The notes beneath the pieces are model-generated. The model saw only the letters and a program-made list of their open reading frames with translations, had not been told where the DNA came from and did not search any database. The position numbers and the translations under genes were made by a program. 64,000 nt of DNA from UBA3210 sp963648895 (lineage in GTDB: Bacteria; Bacillota_I; Bacilli_A; RFN20; CAG-449), in the NCBI GenBank assembly GCA_963648895.1, contig CAVJGK010000001.1, positions 1 to 64,000 of the forward strand, written 5' to 3'. Shown in pieces: positions 53,017 through 62,847 of this stretch (position 1 is its first letter; every line of letters starts with the position of its first letter).

Positions 53017-53355
53017 TTATTTCTTTTTCTTTTTCTTAGCAGGTGTTTCTTCCGCTGTTTCTTCATGAACTTCTTCTACAGGTTCACATGCTTCTTCTTC
53101 GCACTCAATAACAGGTTCTTCATGCGCAACCTCAGCGGCAGGTTCTTCTTCTTTAATCGCTTCGACAACTTCTGCTACTGCAGGCTCTTTACCTGCTTCT
53201 CTAACAAAAATTGCGTGATAACCATTTCTACCTGAAAGAACTTCAAATCTACTATCAGTACATTCAAATAATACACCCGCAGGAACGATTCTTCCTAATT
53301 CTGCAATAACAACACCTAATACTTGTGATTGCTCAGTAGTTACAACTTGTTTCAT
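53017..53355 (-). CDS. small protein with acidic and poly-Lys tail
   Basis: 112 aa. An N-terminal globular part (MKQVVTTEQSQVLGVVIAEL, FECTDSRFEVLSGRNG) is followed by a long Glu/Ala/Pro run and KKKKKK end. It may be a DNA-binding or virion protein. No family recognised. It overlaps the next gene start. Confidence 0.5.
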   Translation of the reverse strand: MKQVVTTEQSQVLGVVIAELGRIVPAGVLFECTDSRFEVLSGRNGYHAIFVREAGKEPAVAEVVEAIKEEEPAAEVAHEEPVIECEEEACEPVEEVHEETAEETPAKKKKKK

Positions 53356-54056
53356 TATTTTCTTCCTCCGATTTTCTTTAATGATTTTAAAAACTTATTT
53401 AATTTTTTCTTTTTTCTATTACTTAGTTCTGGTTTTTCTAATTCTACAGTTCCTTCAGAAATACCTTTAAGGAACTTAGCACCATTCCATTGATCTCTTG
53501 TTTCAGCGTCCTCAGATAATTCTTTATCTAATTCTTCAGATGTTTTCATTAAGCTCTTAGTATACGCTTCTAATACTTCAGCTTTTTCATCTTCAGTTGC
53601 TTCATCAAATTCTGGTAATATTTCTAAACCATAATCTGCAACAAGGATTCCATTTAGAGCATCCATTGCTTCACACATTATAATACTTGCTGCTTCATTC
53701 ATTTTTAATGCTTTAGGTTTTGCTTCTATATCTTGATATGTAATTGTTATATCTGTAAATCTAGGTATAAAATATTCTTTACCTGTTAACCAATCTTTTT
53801 CTCTGAAAATAATCATTGTATTTCTTTCAGTAATCGCTGGATTAAACATAACAACTACTCTATCTTTAAACTTAATTGCGATTGCTCTTTCTGAGTAACC
53901 AATTTGATTTGATGTTAGATATAGTCTATCGTCCTTTGCTTGGAGCGTATCGCATAGGTCTTCCATAATTTGAAGAGATTTATCTGTATCTTTTACATCA
54001 AATTCTCTCGCTCTTTCTGAAAGTTTTGTAACACTTCTTATTATTCTTTTCTTCAT
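53355..54056 (-). CDS. degenerate peptide-deformylase-like protein
   Basis: 233 aa. The order of elements resembles peptide deformylase: VTKLSERAREFDVKD, LTSNQIGYSERAIAI (normally GLAAPQIG), VVMFNPAIT and IIMCEAMDALNGIL (normally QHExDHLxG). The metal-binding His residues appear replaced by Cys and Ala, so it is probably not active as a deformylase. Likely a repurposed fold. Acidic C-terminus with KKKLNKFLKSLKK. Confidence 0.5.
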   Translation of the reverse strand: MKKRIIRSVTKLSERAREFDVKDTDKSLQIMEDLCDTLQAKDDRLYLTSNQIGYSERAIAIKFKDRVVVMFNPAITERNTMIIFREKDWLTGKEYFIPRFTDITITYQDIEAKPKALKMNEAASIIMCEAMDALNGILVADYGLEILPEFDEATEDEKAEVLEAYTKSLMKTSEELDKELSEDAETRDQWNGAKFLKGISEGTVELEKPELSNRKKKKLNKFLKSLKKIGGRK

Positions 54057-54065
54057 ATTGTCTGT

Positions 54066-54335
54066 CTATCTCTCCTCTACAGAAATACTATACTGATTTG
54101 TTTCGAAGTTACCTTTAAGGACTACTTCAAATTCACCATCTGTATATCTATATAAACTCTCTGTAGAATCTATATCATCTTCTAATAGTTCTAGCTCTCT
54201 GTTATTGCTCCATAAAGCAAGTATATCAGCAAATTCATCACTAGAATCTAAACTAACTGTAAATTGATTATTATTAAATGTTCCAGAGTCAAAATCAATT
54301 GCTAAGACATTTTCTATAAATTCTCTGATTGACAT
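54066..54335 (-). CDS. hypothetical protein
   Basis: 89 aa, MSIREFIENVLAIDFDSGTF, beta-rich and acidic, ending NQYSISVEER. It overlaps the gene at 54314 by 22 nt. Function unknown. Confidence 0.45.
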   Translation of the reverse strand: MSIREFIENVLAIDFDSGTFNNNQFTVSLDSSDEFADILALWSNNRELELLEDDIDSTESLYRYTDGEFEVVLKGNFETNQYSISVEER

Positions 54336-54697
54336 TCTTCATGCTCCTCTGGAAGAGTATCCTTAATTTTAGCTAATGTTTCTTCATTTTCTTCTAGCAC
54401 TTGATCTAGTGTAGCATTTTTAGCTTCAAACTCTTTTAATGCTTTTTGTTGATCTCTTAATGCTTTCTCATTCCTTAAGTTTTGAATAAATTTAGGTGGT
54501 TGATACATTAAATGTACTATATAAGCAACCCTATCGTAATTTGCTTTTACATTCATGTAATAGTTTTCAAAATTAGTTTTTTGCTCTTCTGAAACTAAAC
54601 CTTGCTCAATTTCTTTGTTTACTTTGTCCAGCATCTTATTCAGTTCGTTATACTGTTTTTGGAGTTGAACAAAATAATTTTGTACATCTTTCTTCAT
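54314..54697 (-). CDS. coiled-coil protein
   Basis: 127 aa, MKKDVQNYFVQLQKQYNELN, heptad-rich helix with a central PPKFIQNLRNEK break, acidic end. Unknown virion or scaffold protein. Confidence 0.45.
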   Translation of the reverse strand: MKKDVQNYFVQLQKQYNELNKMLDKVNKEIEQGLVSEEQKTNFENYYMNVKANYDRVAYIVHLMYQPPKFIQNLRNEKALRDQQKALKEFEAKNATLDQVLEENEETLAKIKDTLPEEHEECQSENL

Positions 54698-54698
54698 C

Positions 54699-55223
54699 TT
54701 AGTTCTCCTCTTTCTTAACTGCTTCTACATCTATTGCATCTGTCTCATTATTTATATTACCTAATATATCTTGTACTGCTGCTAATACTTTTCTTCTAGA
54801 TTCTCTATTTAAACCCATACTAGAAGCATCTACAGAAATATTAGGACCTTGATTTATATTGATTTGTGTTATTTGTGTACCAGCTTGTTCACCAACATTT
54901 ATTGCTTCTTGTGCTGCTTGCATATACTTAACTAAGTCTTGGTCTTTGATTAAATCAGGAGTTGATGCCATTCTATTAATGATTTCATCATCTATCATAG
55001 TTAACATGTTAGATAATTTATTTGCCCTAACGATATCTTTCTTACGCCTGTTCAACTCAAAGAGTTTAGTTAAATCGTTTAATTCATTTGCATCAGTTGC
55101 ACCTATGATTTTATCGGTTAATTGATTTCCTTCTCTAGCTAATTTTGCTGTTGTAGATAACTCTTCTGTTTTTGTAAGCTCTAACGCTTTATCTTGTTCT
55201 TCTTGTAATTCAATATCTGCCAT
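54699..55223 (-). CDS. helical hypothetical protein
   Basis: 174 aa, MADIELQEEQDKALELTKTE, helical with TQININQGPNISVDAS toward the C-terminus. It starts 1 nt from the neighbour. Could be a small-terminase-like or capsid protein but nothing proves this. Confidence 0.45.
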   Translation of the reverse strand: MADIELQEEQDKALELTKTEELSTTAKLAREGNQLTDKIIGATDANELNDLTKLFELNRRKKDIVRANKLSNMLTMIDDEIINRMASTPDLIKDQDLVKYMQAAQEAINVGEQAGTQITQININQGPNISVDASSMGLNRESRRKVLAAVQDILGNINNETDAIDVEAVKKEEN

Positions 55224-55552
55224 TAGAAGAACTCCTTATATACATTAGTTATCTTATCTGCTAGAGATTGCTCTAGAGCTAATTGTAATGGATTCTGTTC
55301 ATCTACAATTGCTTTATTAATACTATTTTCAAATGTTGGTTTAGGCACAAACCTGTATCTAACCCCTTCATTATCAAATTTAATCTTTAGAATACCAAAT
55401 CCAAAATCAATATCAACTTGATCATCTTTATTTTGTACTGCATTTTCTACTGCATCACAAATAATCCACATCGCTTGTTTTGCCAATCTATTAATAGAAG
55501 CAAGTTGAATTGTGGTTAATTGAGATAAATCTTCTGCTAAGTTAACTCGCAC
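55223..55552 (-). CDS. hypothetical protein
   Basis: 109 aa, MRVNLAEDLSQLTTIQLASI, then IDFGFGILKIKFDNEGVRYR, helix then beta. HU-like or other nucleoid protein is possible in shape only. Overlaps 55537. Confidence 0.4.
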   Translation of the reverse strand: MRVNLAEDLSQLTTIQLASINRLAKQAMWIICDAVENAVQNKDDQVDIDFGFGILKIKFDNEGVRYRFVPKPTFENSINKAIVDEQNPLQLALEQSLADKITNVYKEFF

Positions 55553-55737
55553 TTTGTAATCCTCCTTGCTACATATGTAATATTTTCTTTTGCTTTAATT
55601 TCAGTTCTTTCAACTGAATTATTTAAATTGTGTACGTAATTAATTAATGTCTTATCTAGTCTATCTTTTATACTGTCTGTTAATTTATAATTCTCAAATT
55701 TATATATATCTGCTCTAACAGATTCTAAGCTAGTCAT
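55537..55737 (-). CDS. small hypothetical protein
   Basis: 66 aa, MTSLESVRADIYKFENYKLT, helical. Overlaps both neighbours, as expected for a compact phage operon. Function unknown. Confidence 0.4.
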   Translation of the reverse strand: MTSLESVRADIYKFENYKLTDSIKDRLDKTLINYVHNLNNSVERTEIKAKENITYVARRITKCELT

Positions 55738-56092
55738 ATTCTTCTAGAATTTCTGAAAAAGCTTGATACCTATCAAATAGTTCCTTCTTACCGTCTACTG
55801 TAATATCAACTTCTTGATACGCTTTTTCAAAAGACATTCCTTCATGAACTTTCTGATAAACTAATAAAACATTAATCATTTTCTTTAACTCGGTCATAGT
55901 AGGCACTGTAATTGTTGTACCCCCATATACAGAACATAACTTAAATAAACTTTCTTTATCTAGCACATAAATTAATTCGCATAGAGAACTATATTCAGGT
56001 TTATCACTTAATTTATATATGCCATATAACAATAAGTTTATTAAATCAGTATCTGCCAAGTTATTTAAATCTTTTGTTAATTGTCTTTGCAT
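55730..56092 (-). CDS. hypothetical protein
   Basis: 120 aa, MQRQLTKDLNNLADTDLINL, helical with a Tyr-rich part, ending QAFSEILEEYD. Overlaps both neighbours. Confidence 0.45.
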   Translation of the reverse strand: MQRQLTKDLNNLADTDLINLLLYGIYKLSDKPEYSSLCELIYVLDKESLFKLCSVYGGTTITVPTMTELKKMINVLLVYQKVHEGMSFEKAYQEVDITVDGKKELFDRYQAFSEILEEYD

Positions 56093-56901
56093 AAATCATT
56101 ATTATCCCCATAGGTAGAATTCATTATGGCATTAAAATCATCTACATTAATGCTTTCATCAACTATAATTTCTTTAATCTCTTCTAGCATTGCATTTTTA
56201 GCTTTGTTAATTGTTACCTGTACAATAGTTGCATAAGACTCATCTAAATGCCATAAAATAATATCTTTGTCTCTATACTTATTTAAAAACTTTGCCTCAT
56301 CGAAAGATTCTTTATTTTGTCTTTCTGTATAATCAGCTTGTTTACGCCTATCTAATGTAATTTGATTTACAAATGTTAATAAGCAAGAAGTATATAAATT
56401 TTGATATATAGCATCATGTTGCAAAGATTTGGGAATACTTCTTTTAACTATTTTAGGCGTAGCACGTAGTAGTTCTTCCATTAGATCTACAGTACGTTGA
56501 TGATTTGCTTTTTCCAATGTTGCTCTACAAGTTTCTAAATATTTATCATTATCCCAGTCAACATACTCATTCAGCAATTCTTGATGACGCTCTTTTTCAT
56601 ATGCCATACGTCTAAAAGAGGCAACTGATTTAATATAATTAAGACTTGACTTTAAGTTAGATAATTCTTCATTATGTCGTCTTTTAAATACATCATATGC
56701 CATAAAAGATGCAAATCCTTCATAGTCTTTAGATGATCTAAAATATCTTCTTTTACATGCAACCATATAAGACAAGCACCACAAATAAACATATGCTTTT
56801 TCTAAATCACAATCTTCTTTGTAGAAATTAGCATCAAGTCATATGCTCATTTGTGTGTAAGTTACATCTTTAGGTTTAGTTATTAATTGTGGTATTGCCA
56901 T
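56077..56901 (-). CDS. hypothetical helical protein with in-frame UGA
   Basis: 274 aa from ATG 56901: MAIPQLITKPKDVTYTQMSI-x-LDANFYKED, TGA at 56839-56841. Then VYLWCLSYMVACKRRYFRSS and long helices ending YGDNNDLCKDN. Without the UGA the start would be internal. No family recognised. Confidence 0.6.
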
Positions 56902-56917
56902 TCATTATAATATACAA

Positions 56918-58789
56918 CTAATGAGCAGTAATATGTGAAATTCCATCCTCTCCCTTTTCAACAATTAATTTACTATCATAAGAAATAGATAAATCATTAA
57001 TATGGTGGGAAATAATAAATACACTTTCAATATTAGATAAATTGGTTATAACTGATAAAATCTTTTGGCAACCCTTAGCATCTAAAAAGTCGAAAATTTC
57101 ATCAATAACTAATATATTGCTTGTAATACCTAACTGAGAGCTTAATAAATCACGTAAAGCAAGCTGGATAATAATGTCTACCTTTTGTTTTTCACCGCCT
57201 GATAATGCTTCGTAATATTTATTATCATAAATAATATCTATATAGTTCTCATTTAAACTAAATGATAAAGCATCAGAATCAAATACTTCTTTTGAATAAA
57301 AACCTACTCGCTGATTTATATAATTAATTACATTTTCTAGAAGTATTCCTCTAAACTCACGCTTAGCTAATGAAATCAAATTGGTGATAACCTGTATATG
57401 CTCATTGTCTACTACAATAGAAGACTCAATATTTTTTAGTTCTTTCTTTAACTTAGCAATATTTACCTCTAGTTCGTCTTTAGCACTTATAAGTTTATTA
57501 TAGTTATCAGCTAATGTTTTTAATCTTACTTGTTCTTGTAGTTGTTGTTGCTGCTCTTTAGTTAATTGCTTTAAATCAGAGTCTAACTTTTTTAAAGTGT
57601 CATTTTTTTGTTTTTTATCTGCTAGATAATCGGCGTCTGCACTTTTTTGCTTTTCTGTATATTGAGACTCTATTTCTTTTATATTAGCACGCAAGCTCGT
57701 GATTTCCTTTTGCTTCTCCGTAATTGCTAGACTCTTAACCCGAGTCTCTTCCCATGCAGCACTGGTATCTATTTTAGTAACATTTAATAATTTTTGACCA
57801 CAGGTTGGACAAATATCTGTAACTGCATCTAATTTCATTAATCTATTAATTTCTGTAGTAAGCTCAGCTTTCCATGCAATATATTCATTATTGGCGAGTT
57901 CTACTGCTTTCTTTGGTTCTATCAATGCTTCTCGCAAACTGCTTTGTAGGTCTACTTTTGCTTGGTTATAACTTTCGTCCAATACCTGTAAACTATCCTT
58001 TTCTCTATTTAGTTGTTCTTTGATATTCGTGCAATCTGAAGAAAGTTGTTTAATATCAGTGTCTAAAACATTTAAAAAATCATTTAAAGAACCATTTCGA
58101 GCGTACTTATCAAATTCTTTTAAATCTGCTTTAGCTACTTTTAATTGGTCCTGATATATAGATAATTGTGTATTTAAACTTACTTTAGAATCTTCATGTG
58201 CTCTTAATTGTCCTGCAAGCTCTAGCTTACGGTCATCTAGTTTAGTTCTTACCGACTGAATCATATAATCTGACTTAGTTAACTTTTCTAGCTTTTCTTT
58301 TCGTAACCCTGGATGACCTTCCGTAAATTTACATGGTAAACCTTGACCTAGAATGATAACGCTTCCTAATAGCATTGAGGTTAAATCAGGTACATATTTT
58401 GCTAAGATTTGATTTGATTCTTTAATGCCTTTGCCAGATTTGTCTATACCATTAATATAGATTTTTAATTCTTGCTTTGGAGTTTTTACTCTTTTGATAA
58501 CAAATTGATCATCATTAATATTAAACTCTAATTCTACCCAGCAATCATTTGGATCAGCATAAATATTTTCTAAATTCTTAGATAATCCTTGAATTGTTTC
58601 TCCAGTTAAAGCAAAACTGATAGCATTGAAAACAGAAGATTTTCCTGACCCATTCGAAATAGCGTTATCTATTGTCCTATTATTTTTACCAGAAACAATC
58701 GTATACCCTAAACTATCGAGCAATACTTCTGCATGGTCAAAGCAAAGAAAATTGTGCATTGTTGCTTTTTTAAATTTGATATTAATCAT
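56918..58789 (-). CDS. SbcC/Rad50-like (gp46-type) recombination ATPase
   Basis: 623 aa. Walker A region NGSGKSSVFNAISFAL near the N-terminus; a long coiled coil with a zinc hook DICPTCGQKLLN; C-terminal ABC signature YEALSGGEKQKVDI, Walker B ILVIDEIFDFLD and HHINDLS. Pairs with the 58789 nuclease. It processes DNA ends for recombination and replication in phages. Smaller than bacterial SbcC but as in T4 gp46. Confidence 0.9.
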   Translation of the reverse strand: MINIKFKKATMHNFLCFDHAEVLLDSLGYTIVSGKNNRTIDNAISNGSGKSSVFNAISFALTGETIQGLSKNLENIYADPNDCWVELEFNINDDQFVIKRVKTPKQELKIYINGIDKSGKGIKESNQILAKYVPDLTSMLLGSVIILGQGLPCKFTEGHPGLRKEKLEKLTKSDYMIQSVRTKLDDRKLELAGQLRAHEDSKVSLNTQLSIYQDQLKVAKADLKEFDKYARNGSLNDFLNVLDTDIKQLSSDCTNIKEQLNREKDSLQVLDESYNQAKVDLQSSLREALIEPKKAVELANNEYIAWKAELTTEINRLMKLDAVTDICPTCGQKLLNVTKIDTSAAWEETRVKSLAITEKQKEITSLRANIKEIESQYTEKQKSADADYLADKKQKNDTLKKLDSDLKQLTKEQQQQLQEQVRLKTLADNYNKLISAKDELEVNIAKLKKELKNIESSIVVDNEHIQVITNLISLAKREFRGILLENVINYINQRVGFYSKEVFDSDALSFSLNENYIDIIYDNKYYEALSGGEKQKVDIIIQLALRDLLSSQLGITSNILVIDEIFDFLDAKGCQKILSVITNLSNIESVFIISHHINDLSISYDSKLIVEKGEDGISHITAH

Positions 58790-59832
58790 TATAGAACTCC
58801 TCGTAATCTCATTAATTCATCAGATAAAGCTGGACTTGCCTCAAACTTAGTATTTGCTAAATCAATAAATTGTTGAATATGGTCTACTTTTGTAGAAAGT
58901 ATTGAATCTTCGCTTGAAAATTCCGTACTGCTATAAATTGAATTTAACCTATATTCTAAAATGTTAGGCGCATTATAAATTTTATTTAAAGTAGTCTCTT
59001 TTAAATTATTACTGCAAATAATTGAAACAACTGCATTTTGTTTTAAATTATCGAGAATAGTTAAATCTTTTTCTTCATTTAAAGTTAGCTTATAAAAATT
59101 AATAGCATGTGGATTTTCAACTGCATCTAAAATAATTGCGCCATCATCTGTTACGGTTAATAAATACGCTAAATGTTCATATTTTAAAGCATCTTCATTA
59201 AAATTTTGACCAGTTAAATTTCCTATTAATACTATTTTCTTTTCTATTGTTTGTCCATTATGTAAATGTCCATCTAAGAATAAAGTACAATTCTCTAGAA
59301 TATCTTTGATATCCATGCCTGTTTGACTGGTATATTTCCCGTATTGAAGACCTGCAATATCTAAATGTGCAAAAACTACATTCTTTTTATTCTTATCCAC
59401 AATAATGTCTGCTAATTTAGGTAATCTATCATCTGTTAAATAAGGAATAAAGTAAAAATCCACATAATTATTTATTATTCTTCTTTGAATTGTGCTATAA
59501 ACATTAGCACCAATACTTTCAAAAAACTTTGTAGAAGAGAACTCTAAACTACTCACATTTGATTCATGGTTACCTACAATAAATGAATGATGATTTTTAG
59601 ACCAATTTACATCTTGTAACGCTGAAATCTCTTCGCAATTTAACGACTCTTTATCAAAAAAATCTCCTGCTGAAATAACATCTTCGCATCCTGTTTGACA
59701 CGCTAAGTCTTCAACCCAGTTCATAGAATCTATTAAATTTTCTAGACGAACTGAATACTTATTACCTCTTCGTCTTAAAATAGAACTATATTGAGACCAA
59801 TGAGGATCTGTATATACTAAGAACTTATGCAT
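58789..59832 (-). CDS. SbcD/Mre11-like (gp47-type) nuclease
   Basis: 347 aa. Metallophosphoesterase motifs: YTDPHWSQ (residues 7-14), SAGDFFDKESL, VGNHESN, FAHLD and DGHLHNGQ. The same order as T4 gp47. It overlaps the SbcC-like gene (TAATG-type), so they are coexpressed. It cuts DNA ends with its partner. Confidence 0.88.
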   Translation of the reverse strand: MHKFLVYTDPHWSQYSSILRRRGNKYSVRLENLIDSMNWVEDLACQTGCEDVISAGDFFDKESLNCEEISALQDVNWSKNHHSFIVGNHESNVSSLEFSSTKFFESIGANVYSTIQRRIINNYVDFYFIPYLTDDRLPKLADIIVDKNKKNVVFAHLDIAGLQYGKYTSQTGMDIKDILENCTLFLDGHLHNGQTIEKKIVLIGNLTGQNFNEDALKYEHLAYLLTVTDDGAIILDAVENPHAINFYKLTLNEEKDLTILDNLKQNAVVSIICSNNLKETTLNKIYNAPNILEYRLNSIYSSTEFSSEDSILSTKVDHIQQFIDLANTKFEASPALSDELMRLRGVL

Positions 59833-60157
59833 CTATATCACACCACTCTTCTATATTTAAACCTAATGCGGTAAAAAATGTTAGATAATCTTTTTCTTTT
59901 TCTTTAAATGCTTCTGTGTGTTTTGCTGCTGCCAAATTAAGAAGAAAATTTAGGTCTTTTAGGGGCATATCGTCAGTTCTAAGCGCTTGATTCATTAAAT
60001 CTTCCGGTTCTTGATAATAATTATGATTTAATAATTTTTCTCCTAATCTATAATAGTTATCTACATCATACCCTGCTTCAAGCATACTCCTTAATTCATT
60101 AACAATTACTGCTAATAATCTTTCACCGCATGGGTCTTGTTTTGTTCTGTCTAGCAT
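59825..60157 (-). CDS. hypothetical protein in replication operon
   Basis: 110 aa, MLDRTKQDPCGERLLAVIVN, helical, acidic. Lies between SbcD-like and delta-like genes with overlaps, so it is likely cotranscribed with replication genes. Function unknown. Confidence 0.5.
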   Translation of the reverse strand: MLDRTKQDPCGERLLAVIVNELRSMLEAGYDVDNYYRLGEKLLNHNYYQEPEDLMNQALRTDDMPLKDLNFLLNLAAAKHTEAFKEKEKDYLTFFTALGLNIEEWCDIDA

Positions 60158-61026
60158 ATATAATTAACCTCCAATACTTTGCAGACAATATAATCAATAA
60201 TGTCTTCTACTTCTAACTCTCCGAATTTAAATTTATTTTCAATACTACATAGCATTTTATATATCTTTATTAATTGTTCTTGTGAGTAAAATCCACAATT
60301 ATATTTTTTTATTACCCATAACTGCTTATCGCTAATTCCTAAACTTTGTGCTGTAGCATGTGTGTCTAACTGTACCCTGATAACATTTTTAAAATTATTT
60401 AGTGTAATTGTCCAAAAGTGCATAGGGGTTAAATCTATATAGGGTTTTACTTTTAGAACTTCATTTATCTTCTTTATATCTTTTTTAACCAAAGCACCTG
60501 TTAAATCAAATACTGTTGCATCTGATAAGGTATCGTAACAACCATCTTTTACAGTTTGCTCCAAAATACTTAGTTGTTCATCTGAATTAAAAATACTTAT
60601 CTTTTCCATATCAGAAATAAATCTAGCGTAATTAGTTGTATACTGTGTTATTAATGCTTCCAGATATGATTCAGGAATACCCGGTAATTTGGTAGCAACA
60701 TAATCTATAACTTGCCATCTTTCTAATTTAGGAAATACAACTGCATCCTTATTTTTAGATTCTTCACAAATCACAATGCAATTATCATGTGTATCTTCGC
60801 TTGCCCATTTTTTGATTTTTACTATATATAAGTTTGGGTCTTGAATAAATGATTCATCAGGAATAGCGCTTAATTGGTCAATAAACTTAATATCTAAGTG
60901 TTTGTTCTCACTAATAGACTTAAGGTATTGATCAACTATTATATTATCCTCGGTAGCAACCCAAATCATAAATGAATTATCTAAAGTATTATTTTCTATT
61001 TGTGATTTTAGTTTCTTAATATCCAT
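60151..61026 (-). CDS. clamp loader delta-like subunit
   Basis: 291 aa. MDIKKLKSQIENNTLDNSFM, FISDMEKISIF, a middle AAA-like lid and C-terminal helical collar (LGISDKQLWVIKKY). The layout and position next to delta-prime and DnaX-like genes fit HolA/delta, which opens the sliding clamp. There is no P-loop, as expected for delta. Assigned by context and pattern. Confidence 0.65.
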   Translation of the reverse strand: MDIKKLKSQIENNTLDNSFMIWVATEDNIIVDQYLKSISENKHLDIKFIDQLSAIPDESFIQDPNLYIVKIKKWASEDTHDNCIVICEESKNKDAVVFPKLERWQVIDYVATKLPGIPESYLEALITQYTTNYARFISDMEKISIFNSDEQLSILEQTVKDGCYDTLSDATVFDLTGALVKKDIKKINEVLKVKPYIDLTPMHFWTITLNNFKNVIRVQLDTHATAQSLGISDKQLWVIKKYNCGFYSQEQLIKIYKMLCSIENKFKFGELEVEDIIDYIVCKVLEVNYIC

Positions 61027-61051
61027 ATTTATATTATAACACTTTCTAATA

Positions 61052-61813
61052 CTATTGTAAACAGTTACATGCTTGCCACATCTCTGTTAGTAAATAATCA
61101 ATCTGTATCTTTTTATTATTCATTTGCCAGATAACTTTATCTACTTCTAAAATTTTCTTATATAATGATAAATTAGATTTTTCTAATAATACTAAACGCA
61201 TCATCTTAAGAAATAAATATAAATCATACTTACTGTATTCATCGCTATAATTAATCTTCTCTGAAATTGATAGTGTGTTAGTATAGGACGCTTGAGACAT
61301 TGAATCTACAATAGCATTACATAATCCATATAATTTTTGAATATCAGTATGAGATGCAAGCTCAAGCTGACCTGGAGTATGACAAATCTTATATGCTAAC
61401 GGATCAATATTACTATTATAATTGTATAAAACAGAATCAGTATAGGTATCCATTTTTAATGTATACGACCTAGTTAAGATAGTATCTAAGACTAAGCTCT
61501 CATTTTCAGCAAACAATAGAATATAAGTATATGGGGTAGGTTCTTCAAAGAATTTTAATAAAATATTCTGTTGTACTAAGTTCACCTTTAGAATATTAAC
61601 AGTATATAAAGACATTGTATGACTTTCATATATTTGGTCTATAAACTCTTTACTCAATACATCTGTTAACTCAAACGGAGTTAAATTAAATTTTTTTGTG
61701 ATATAATCAATAACTTCAGATTCCTCACTACCTCTTTCACCTATTAAAAGCAAAGAATGTGGTAAAGTTTTAAAGTTATCAATTGTTTTTAATAACTTCT
61801 CTTGTCCAATCAT
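61052..61813 (-). CDS. clamp loader delta-prime-like subunit
   Basis: 253 aa. MIGQEKLLKTIDNF, LLLIGERGSEES is a degenerate P-loop (no GKT), followed by LLKFFEEPTPYTYILLFAENES, the lagging DnaX/HolB motif. HolB-type proteins do not hydrolyse ATP. It lies next to delta-like and DnaX-like genes. Confidence 0.75.
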   Translation of the reverse strand: MIGQEKLLKTIDNFKTLPHSLLLIGERGSEESEVIDYITKKFNLTPFELTDVLSKEFIDQIYESHTMSLYTVNILKVNLVQQNILLKFFEEPTPYTYILLFAENESLVLDTILTRSYTLKMDTYTDSVLYNYNSNIDPLAYKICHTPGQLELASHTDIQKLYGLCNAIVDSMSQASYTNTLSISEKINYSDEYSKYDLYLFLKMMRLVLLEKSNLSLYKKILEVDKVIWQMNNKKIQIDYLLTEMWQACNCLQ

Positions 61814-61822
61814 TTAATGCTC

Positions 61823-62824
61823 CTATTGCGAAATTAATGCAACCTCAATAGTTGTCTTTATATCGCTATCATTTTTAATCATACACTTCAAGTCTAAAAT
61901 TTTATCAAGATACTTACTAAACCATTGCGCATTATTTTCAATACCCACAGTATACTTAACTTTTTCCTCGAAGTAAACAGGAATATCAATAGCACTCATT
62001 GATTTTAATAAAATGTATTTATCTAATTGTAAAATAAATTTTAGATAGTTAGCAATAAATAATTTTAAGTCTGTACCTTGGTTGTAGCAATATTCTATAG
62101 TCTTAATTACTTGCTCTTTATTCCCATCAATTACATAATTAGTTAAAGCAAAGTATATATCAAAACTATAATTCCCTAAACAGGCAACAACCGAATCCAT
62201 ATTTAATGCATTTGAATAATCTTTGCATTTATCTAAATAAGAAATTGCTTGGCGTAATGATCCATCAGCTAACTTTGCAATATAATCAAGAGATGCTTCG
62301 TCAGCTTGTATACTTTCTTTTAAGCATATAAGGTCTAATCTTTTCTTAATTGACTCAACAGAAATTCTACCAAATGTATAAATTTGGCATCTATTCTGAA
62401 CGGTCATAGGAATCTTTTGGGGATCTGTTGTACAGAAAATAAAAATAGAATACTTAGGTGGTTCTTCTACTAGCTTTAATAAAGCGTTCCATGCTGAATT
62501 GGAAAGTAAATGACATTCATCAATAATAAAAACTTTATATTCGCTATCTAAGGATCTTTCTTGCGCTTGGTCAATAATTAAACGAACATTATCTACGCCA
62601 TTATTACTAGCAGCATCTATTTCTATTGGTGTTCCAAGACCACCATTAATTTTATTTGCAACTATTCTGGCAAGTGTAGTTTTACCAGAACCTGTAATAC
62701 CTGCAAAAATTAAACAATTCTTAATTGCTTTTAATTCTATTTGTTTCTTTAAAATTGTAACTACTGATGATTGTTCTACAACATCTTCAAACTCAGTAGG
62801 TCTATATTTTGTCGCTAAACTCAT
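61823..62824 (-). CDS. dnaX: DnaX-like clamp loader ATPase
   Basis: 333 aa from ATG 62824 (MSLATKYRPTEFEDV), behind GAGGAGAG. Walker A AGITGSGKTTLAR, Walker B VFIIDECHLLS and FCTTDPQKIPMTVQNRC (sensor and SRC motif with Arg finger). Related to the tau/gamma subunit but ends soon after the collar. Works with delta-like and delta-prime-like neighbours to load a clamp. No clamp gene is in the window. Confidence 0.9.
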   Translation of the reverse strand: MSLATKYRPTEFEDVVEQSSVVTILKKQIELKAIKNCLIFAGITGSGKTTLARIVANKINGGLGTPIEIDAASNNGVDNVRLIIDQAQERSLDSEYKVFIIDECHLLSNSAWNALLKLVEEPPKYSIFIFCTTDPQKIPMTVQNRCQIYTFGRISVESIKKRLDLICLKESIQADEASLDYIAKLADGSLRQAISYLDKCKDYSNALNMDSVVACLGNYSFDIYFALTNYVIDGNKEQVIKTIEYCYNQGTDLKLFIANYLKFILQLDKYILLKSMSAIDIPVYFEEKVKYTVGIENNAQWFSKYLDKILDLKCMIKNDSDIKTTIEVALISQ

Positions 62825-62847
62825 ATTCTTATCTCTCCTCAATAATT

